A program made the translations under genes and the position numbers. From Aurantiochytrium sp. KH105 (Eukaryota; Sar; Bigyra; Thraustochytrida; Thraustochytriidae): DNA of 64,000 nt. The notes under the pieces were generated by a model. That model saw only the letters and a program-made list of their open reading frames with translations. It was not told where the DNA came from and did not search any database. The stretch spans positions 1,439 through 65,438 of the forward strand of contig BGKB01000179.1 in the NCBI GenBank assembly GCA_003116975.1. The letters run 5' to 3'. Positions 59,592 to 64,000 of this stretch are shown piece after piece. The first letter of the stretch is position 1. Each line of letters begins with the position of its first letter.

Positions 59592-62420
59592 ATGGGCGAC
59601 CTCGAAGCTCTCGACAATGAGCTGGAGCTCCTGGACATGGCCATGAACGTCTTCGAGGAGACGAGCGGCGGCGTCGGCACCGACTTCGAGGAGCAAATGG
59701 AGAACCTCGTCAACCCATATCGCAAGTTCGTCCGCACGGAGGTCGTCGGCGTCAAGTCGGCGCCCTTCTCAAGCTCCACCGAGGAGCAGGCCCGCGCGTA
59801 CTTTTTCAAAGATATTATCCTCATCGCTCTCCCAAGTGGCGACGGGACGCCCGAATCCATCGGGTCCATGCTCGAGCACGAGGACGCAGGCAAGCGCAAT
59901 ACACTCAAGCGCTTCAAAAACAAATACAACGTCTTCAGGTGGCTCGACTTGCACCGCTGCAACGTCCGCGACGCCAAGAACGACCATGCTCTCCAGGTCA
60001 CCTACGTCTCGCGCGAGCGCGAAATGAAAAAGACAGGAACGATGCGCGTCCTCACCCGAGTTGAGAAGATCGAGCTCATCTTTGAGTCTGCCGAGCTCGC
60101 GCAAGAAATCTTCTCCGACCTGACCATCTGGATCGACGAGCTCATCGAAATCGACCTGCGCCGCGCCTCGCTAGGGTCCATGTCCGAGGGCGCCTCGCTC
60201 CTTTCCGGCGTCAGCGGCCGCGAGTCCATGGTGAGCGCCCGCACGGGCGGGACTGGGACCACGAGCGAAGATGGCCGCAAGCGGACCTGGGCAACGCGCA
60301 AAAACACTCGCCGAGCCGGCACGCTCCGCACGCATGGCAGCAGCGGTCTCTCGCGCAAGGGCTCCGGCGTTTCCGACACCGTCGATGGCGGCGATTCCAT
60401 CGGCGGTCTTTCTCTCGCTGATCTCGAATCTAGATACAAGCTCCAGCTCGACGCCCCCGTCACGGCGAGCGTCGAGTACGTTGTCGAGTTTGGCGAAGGC
60501 ATGATGGGCTTCCGCCTGAGCTCCGGACCTTCCGTCGGCGTCATTGTCGGCAAAATCGCCGACGGATCCTTTTCAGATGAGGTCGGCATCTGCATCGGCG
60601 ACCGCGTCCTTGAGGTCGATGAGACGCCCATCGAGCTCGACACGACATGGCAAGAGGTCGTCGAGCTTATCAAGAGCCACCCGCGCCCGCTGCGCATCAA
60701 GTTCGAGCGCTTTGCAGGCCGACATGTCCTTGGCGACGATGGGTCCGACTCCAAGTCGACCGTCTCTGCCGCTGCCTCGGCCGTGGCCAAGCGTTTGTCG
60801 GGCACACGCGGAAAGAAGGAAGCTCGCCGCGCTTGGGCCGCCAAACGCGCGCAGCGAGCTCATGCCGCCGACGTCGATGATGGTAACGAGCATATGATTT
60901 CCCTCAAAGAGGTTGAAAAACTTTACCGCGCCGGTAAAGCCTCAGAGATGAAGGAGACGCAGCAACGCATCCTCCAGTTGTTTGCAGAGATGAAGGCCAC
61001 CGACAGCGACGAGGCCTACCAGCAGGCCTGTCGCGTCCTCGAAGAAATCTGGTCCACCGAGCGCTCCTACGTTCAGGACTTGCGCATGCTTGTGCGCGAG
61101 TTCATCCTACCCTTGCGCCGCAAGACCAAGCGCCTCAAGTGCCGGGAGCAAAACGGTTCGCGCATTTGCGAGCACAACATGCTGCGCTCCCAGTGCTCCC
61201 GGACCTCGGCCACGGCAGAGAATGTGATCAGCAGCGAAGACATGCGCACCATCTTTCTCAATGTCGAGACCCTCGTCAAGATCAACACCGAGCTTCTCGC
61301 CCACATGCAGCGCGAGCTTGTTAAATTTGTTGAAGCCGGCACCGTGCCTACCGTCACAGATGTGGCCGGCATCTACAGCCCGGCGTTTCAGCGCGTCATG
61401 CCCTTTGTCAAGCTCTACTCGCTTTACTGTCACATGTATCCGCAGGCCATCGACCATCTCCTCATTTTGCGCACCGAGAACCCGGACGTTGATGCTTTGC
61501 TCAAGCTTCGTGAAGAGCGCGCCAAAACTTCGCTCAACTCGCTCCTCATCACCCCCGTGCAGCGCCTCTGCCGTTACCCCTTGCTCTTCAATGAGCTTCT
61601 CCGTCACGTGCGGGCTCTTGATCGTGAGGAGCTTGAACCCATTATTGAAGAGCTCGAACGCACGGCAAAGATTGTATCTGATGTCGCCGAAAAGGTCAAC
61701 GATATTGTGGGAGAACAAGAAGACCACGAGACCCTAATGGACGTGTACAACGAGCTTGGCGGCTCGGGCGTCGTTGACTGGCTCATCGCGCCGTCGCGCA
61801 AGTTCATCACCAAGGTCGAAGTTCTCATGCACGAGGCTCCCTACAACGCCGAGCCTAAAAAGCTCATCATGTACCTTTGCACGGACCTCATCATCTTTGG
61901 CAAGTCCGGCTCCACAGGTCGCTTTGGCTCATTGAAAAAGTCGGGAGGCAAGTTGGGTACCCCACGCTCAATGTCGCTCCGCAAAAAGGTTGGCAGTTTG
62001 CGCCACAACAGCTCGCACCACGGATCAATCTCGAAAAAGGGCTCGCTGCACCGTTCCACCGGCCACGGAGGGGGCGCAGTTGTCAAGCTTCTCAAGACGA
62101 TCGAGCTCAAGTCCGTCACGGCCACCAAGCTCGGCGAAAGGCTAAGCGGCATGCCGGGCATTGAGCTCAAGTATGTGCACCGTTCGGTCGACGCAGCTGG
62201 CAAGGGCCGTTCGGGCAAGCAAAAGACCAGCATTAACAAAATGCGCATCTGGCTTCACACCGACGACGAGATGGAAGCCACGTACATGGACATTGATGGT
62301 GCTGTGAACAAGCTCAAGACTGCAAAGCAGGAGCATGCACGGGCGCGCAGTCGTGTTGGCGCAGCCAAGACGGCGCGCTCGTGGAAGTCGCGCTCTAAAT
62401 TTGCCTCCGATGATCCTTAA
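59592..62420 (+). CDS. Dbl-family RhoGEF with PH-PDZ-DH-PH architecture
   Basis: 942 residues from the ATG at 59592; the frame opens earlier at a TTG. Residues about 40-190 look like a PH-type domain (YFFKDIILIALPSGDG and a long final helix). Residues about 290-375 are a PDZ domain (MGFRLSSGPSVGVIVGKIAD, then a GDRVLEVDETPI strand). Residues about 480-703 are the DH domain (ACRVLEEIWSTERSYVQDLR; the CR3 helix reads NSLLITPVQRLCRYPLLFNE). A second PH (about 725-915) has a basic Ser/Gly/Lys insertion (about 770-835). It should load GTP on Rho/Rac-family GTPases and so control actin. The DH has an extra Cys/His stretch (residues about 516-537) between its first two conserved helices. Confidence 0.92.
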   Translation: MGDLEALDNELELLDMAMNVFEETSGGVGTDFEEQMENLVNPYRKFVRTEVVGVKSAPFSSSTEEQARAYFFKDIILIALPSGDGTPESIGSMLEHEDAGKRNTLKRFKNKYNVFRWLDLHRCNVRDAKNDHALQVTYVSREREMKKTGTMRVLTRVEKIELIFESAELAQEIFSDLTIWIDELIEIDLRRASLGSMSEGASLLSGVSGRESMVSARTGGTGTTSEDGRKRTWATRKNTRRAGTLRTHGSSGLSRKGSGVSDTVDGGDSIGGLSLADLESRYKLQLDAPVTASVEYVVEFGEGMMGFRLSSGPSVGVIVGKIADGSFSDEVGICIGDRVLEVDETPIELDTTWQEVVELIKSHPRPLRIKFERFAGRHVLGDDGSDSKSTVSAAASAVAKRLSGTRGKKEARRAWAAKRAQRAHAADVDDGNEHMISLKEVEKLYRAGKASEMKETQQRILQLFAEMKATDSDEAYQQACRVLEEIWSTERSYVQDLRMLVREFILPLRRKTKRLKCREQNGSRICEHNMLRSQCSRTSATAENVISSEDMRTIFLNVETLVKINTELLAHMQRELVKFVEAGTVPTVTDVAGIYSPAFQRVMPFVKLYSLYCHMYPQAIDHLLILRTENPDVDALLKLREERAKTSLNSLLITPVQRLCRYPLLFNELLRHVRALDREELEPIIEELERTAKIVSDVAEKVNDIVGEQEDHETLMDVYNELGGSGVVDWLIAPSRKFITKVEVLMHEAPYNAEPKKLIMYLCTDLIIFGKSGSTGRFGSLKKSGGKLGTPRSMSLRKKVGSLRHNSSHHGSISKKGSLHRSTGHGGGAVVKLLKTIELKSVTATKLGERLSGMPGIELKYVHRSVDAAGKGRSGKQKTSINKMRIWLHTDDEMEATYMDIDGAVNKLKTAKQEHARARSRVGAAKTARSWKSRSKFASDDP

Positions 62421-63164
62421 AAATAATATCCAGTTCACGCGTGCACGGCGCGATGCGACACGAAGCAACGAGACGCGGCGCATTATGGCGCGGCCTTTCG
62501 CGTGATGAAGGAGACCGACAAAAGAGGCGCGCGGAACCCTTCTTTTTCTTCTTTTTTTTGCATGCCCTCGTTTGTCCGCATGCTTGACGCACGCCTCTTC
62601 CTTTTCTTTCTTTACAATTCTGACTGAACAGCGCGCATCATGTCAGGTTTATCGTCTTTTGCAGATTCACGTTTCGCCCAAATTTTTCTTGGGCATTTCA
62701 TCCCATCCCATCATACCCCATTCAGGACTGGATGCGCTCTCTTCATCTTTTTTTCGTTCTTCTATTTCTCTTGTTTTTACTCCTACTACACATCTTTTTC
62801 TCTTCGTTTCTTCCATTGCCAAGTACGCCACCGACACAGGTCTGCTCGCCGCAAAGCCGCGCATCTGCCTATCCTGGCCCGACAGGCGATATTGTAAAGC
62901 AAGTAAAAAGATCCGTTGAGATTATTTTTCGGCCACTTTGATGATTTTCGTTGTCAATCTCCGCAAGGCTTTCAGTCAACTCATCACGTTCGGGACTCAC
63001 ATCATTCATGTTAATTCAAGAGCGAAGTGCCCTCGTGGTCGTCGTGGTCATCGTGGCGGCGGTGGCGGCAATAGCGGGCGCGAAAAGGCCGCGCGCTCGC
63101 ACGAACACTTGACGGTGAACGCACGCTACTAAACCTCAAACACATTCAACACAAGCACACCGCC
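62421..63164. other. Intergenic region between the RhoGEF and the last gene
   Basis: About 740 bp. The first half is the RhoGEF 3' flank with pyrimidine-rich, TTTTC-type tracts (about 62541-62560, 62740-62815). Near the end is a CGTGGT/GGCGGC-rich stretch (about 63029-63070). I see no gene or RNA structure. Confidence 0.55.
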
Positions 63165-64000
63165 ATGGCCACGGCCGACGAGTACACTGCGCACCTACTT
63201 GAGGTGGCGCGAACCGCTGCGGAAGAAGCCAAGATTGACGAAGATGTGAAACCCAGCTATTTGATGCCGAGCGTGGTGCTGGGCTCTGGCGCCGCGGTTG
63301 CGGGCGGTCATCTCTCGTACGAGCAAGACATTATTCGCGAGGCCTACTCAAGCGCTAATTACACAAGCATTCGAGAACTACCTGATCGCATGCGCGCAGG
63401 CGAGGTTGCGCTAGCCCGAGAGCTCAAAGCCCTCGAGCTGCACCGACCCGAAGAGGTAGCCAAGGTGCGATCAAGACGCGCAGCTGATCGGAATCACGGA
63501 CTCTTTCAGGACTTTGAATACATTCCATCCCCATATACGCGGGAAAAAGAAATCAAGGCGAGAGAACGACTCTTGGCCAAAGCCAAGCAACTTGAAGTCG
63601 GACGAGGCAAAGACTTTATTGCGGGGAGCGGGTCCTCCAAAGCCAAATATGAGGACTGCTTCGACCCCCACAACTATCGCTATCCCTACCAGAGTAACGA
63701 CATTGATGCGCTCAAAATTTTCCAGGCGCAGGAACGCATTGTGCACGAGAGCAAGGTTCTCCATGGACCATTTTGCCCGAGCGGCAGAAGCGCTCGAGCA
63801 TGTTTCGACAAGGCTGCGCGTGGGCGTTTGCCTGAAATCGTCAAGACCTTGCACAACATCCTCGCGGCCGACTGGTCGGATTGCGAGTTTCGTGTCGCCA
63901 CCACGGCAGACGACCATGTTGCAGTATGCTTTGACCTCGTCGCGCTTGACGGTCAGCTCACCGGGCTCCGGGCCTTTATGAACACGCTTGAAGCGAGTCA
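63165..64000 (+). CDS. Unrecognised protein, N-terminal part (runs off the window)
   Basis: Open from an ATG in good context (CCGCCATGG) at 63165 to the last base, 278 codons with no stop, so the 3' end is missing. The start is rich in Ala/Glu. An Arg/Lys/Glu helical region spans about residues 75-150, with a FQDFEYIPSPYTREKEIKAR segment at about 115-134. A FDPHNYRYPY motif (about 170) and GPFCPSGRSA (about 205) follow, then a possible alpha/beta segment (CEFRVATTADDHVAVCFDLV) near the end. FDPHxYxYPY and PFxPSGR-like motifs recall some small flagella-associated proteins such as the C4orf47/CFAP96 group, but this is a weak impression. Confidence 0.75.
   Translation, partial: MATADEYTAHLLEVARTAAEEAKIDEDVKPSYLMPSVVLGSGAAVAGGHLSYEQDIIREAYSSANYTSIRELPDRMRAGEVALARELKALELHRPEEVAKVRSRRAADRNHGLFQDFEYIPSPYTREKEIKARERLLAKAKQLEVGRGKDFIAGSGSSKAKYEDCFDPHNYRYPYQSNDIDALKIFQAQERIVHESKVLHGPFCPSGRSARACFDKAARGRLPEIVKTLHNILAADWSDCEFRVATTADDHVAVCFDLVALDGQLTGLRAFMNTLEAS

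Noticed and set aside
1-64000. tRNA, rRNA, CRISPR arrays, transposase or integrase genes
   Set aside because: I looked on both strands for T-loop-like and rRNA-like blocks, regular spaced repeats and transposase or integrase motifs, and found none I could support.

Overview
The window looks like nuclear DNA of an intron-poor, GC-rich unicellular eukaryote. The encoded set is purely eukaryotic: SPT5, an RMC1/Mic1-type protein, a TRIC cation channel, a Dbl-type RhoGEF, and FHA, SAM and TPR proteins. Most genes are single exons with long, microsatellite-rich gaps between them. One short gene shows a clean GT-AG intron. Very large TIG and cysteine-rich membrane proteins and Pro-Thr-rich spacers are typical of stramenopiles, so I infer a labyrinthulomycete (thraustochytrid-like) protist. 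That assignment is an inference and has not been tested by phylogeny.

The first 30.6 kb (minus strand) is one uninterrupted reading frame of about 10,150 codons. It encodes a giant secretory-pathway membrane protein. In order it has three N-terminal beta-sandwich-like modules, three tandem-95/cadherin-like repeats, about 66 TIG/IPT-like units, a cysteine-rich GCC2/GCC3-like stalk, one more TIG, a juxtamembrane ectodomain, about ten membrane segments, and a tail with a CxxC pair and three copies of an ASxxIMxxWL motif. This is the most unusual object in the window.

From 31 to 44 kb, genes mostly alternate in strand: an RMC1-like protein with a PDZ-like insertion (+), SPT5 (-), a small protein with three W-x-x-V LIR-like motifs (+), an FHA protein (-) and a TPR protein (+). 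From 44 to 48.2 kb (-) is a type I membrane protein with a Pro-Thr-rich stalk and four exact 22-residue repeats, each starting with a furin-like RKKR. A 2.7-kb low-complexity stretch without a convincing gene follows.

From 50.9 kb: a TRIC channel (-) shares a 178-bp divergent promoter with a coiled-coil protein (+), which contains a segment apparently read in the wrong frame. Next on the plus strand are a SAM/coiled-coil protein, a 78-residue spliced gene, a PH-PDZ-DH-PH RhoGEF, and an unrecognised gene running off the end. No operon logic is expected. The recurring arrangement is head-to-head pairs that probably share promoters. Possible links to flagella or the cell surface (giant receptor, TPR protein, RhoGEF) are speculative.

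The start codon matters throughout. Several of the longest open frames begin upstream with TTG or GTG, so I placed starts at the first supported ATG.
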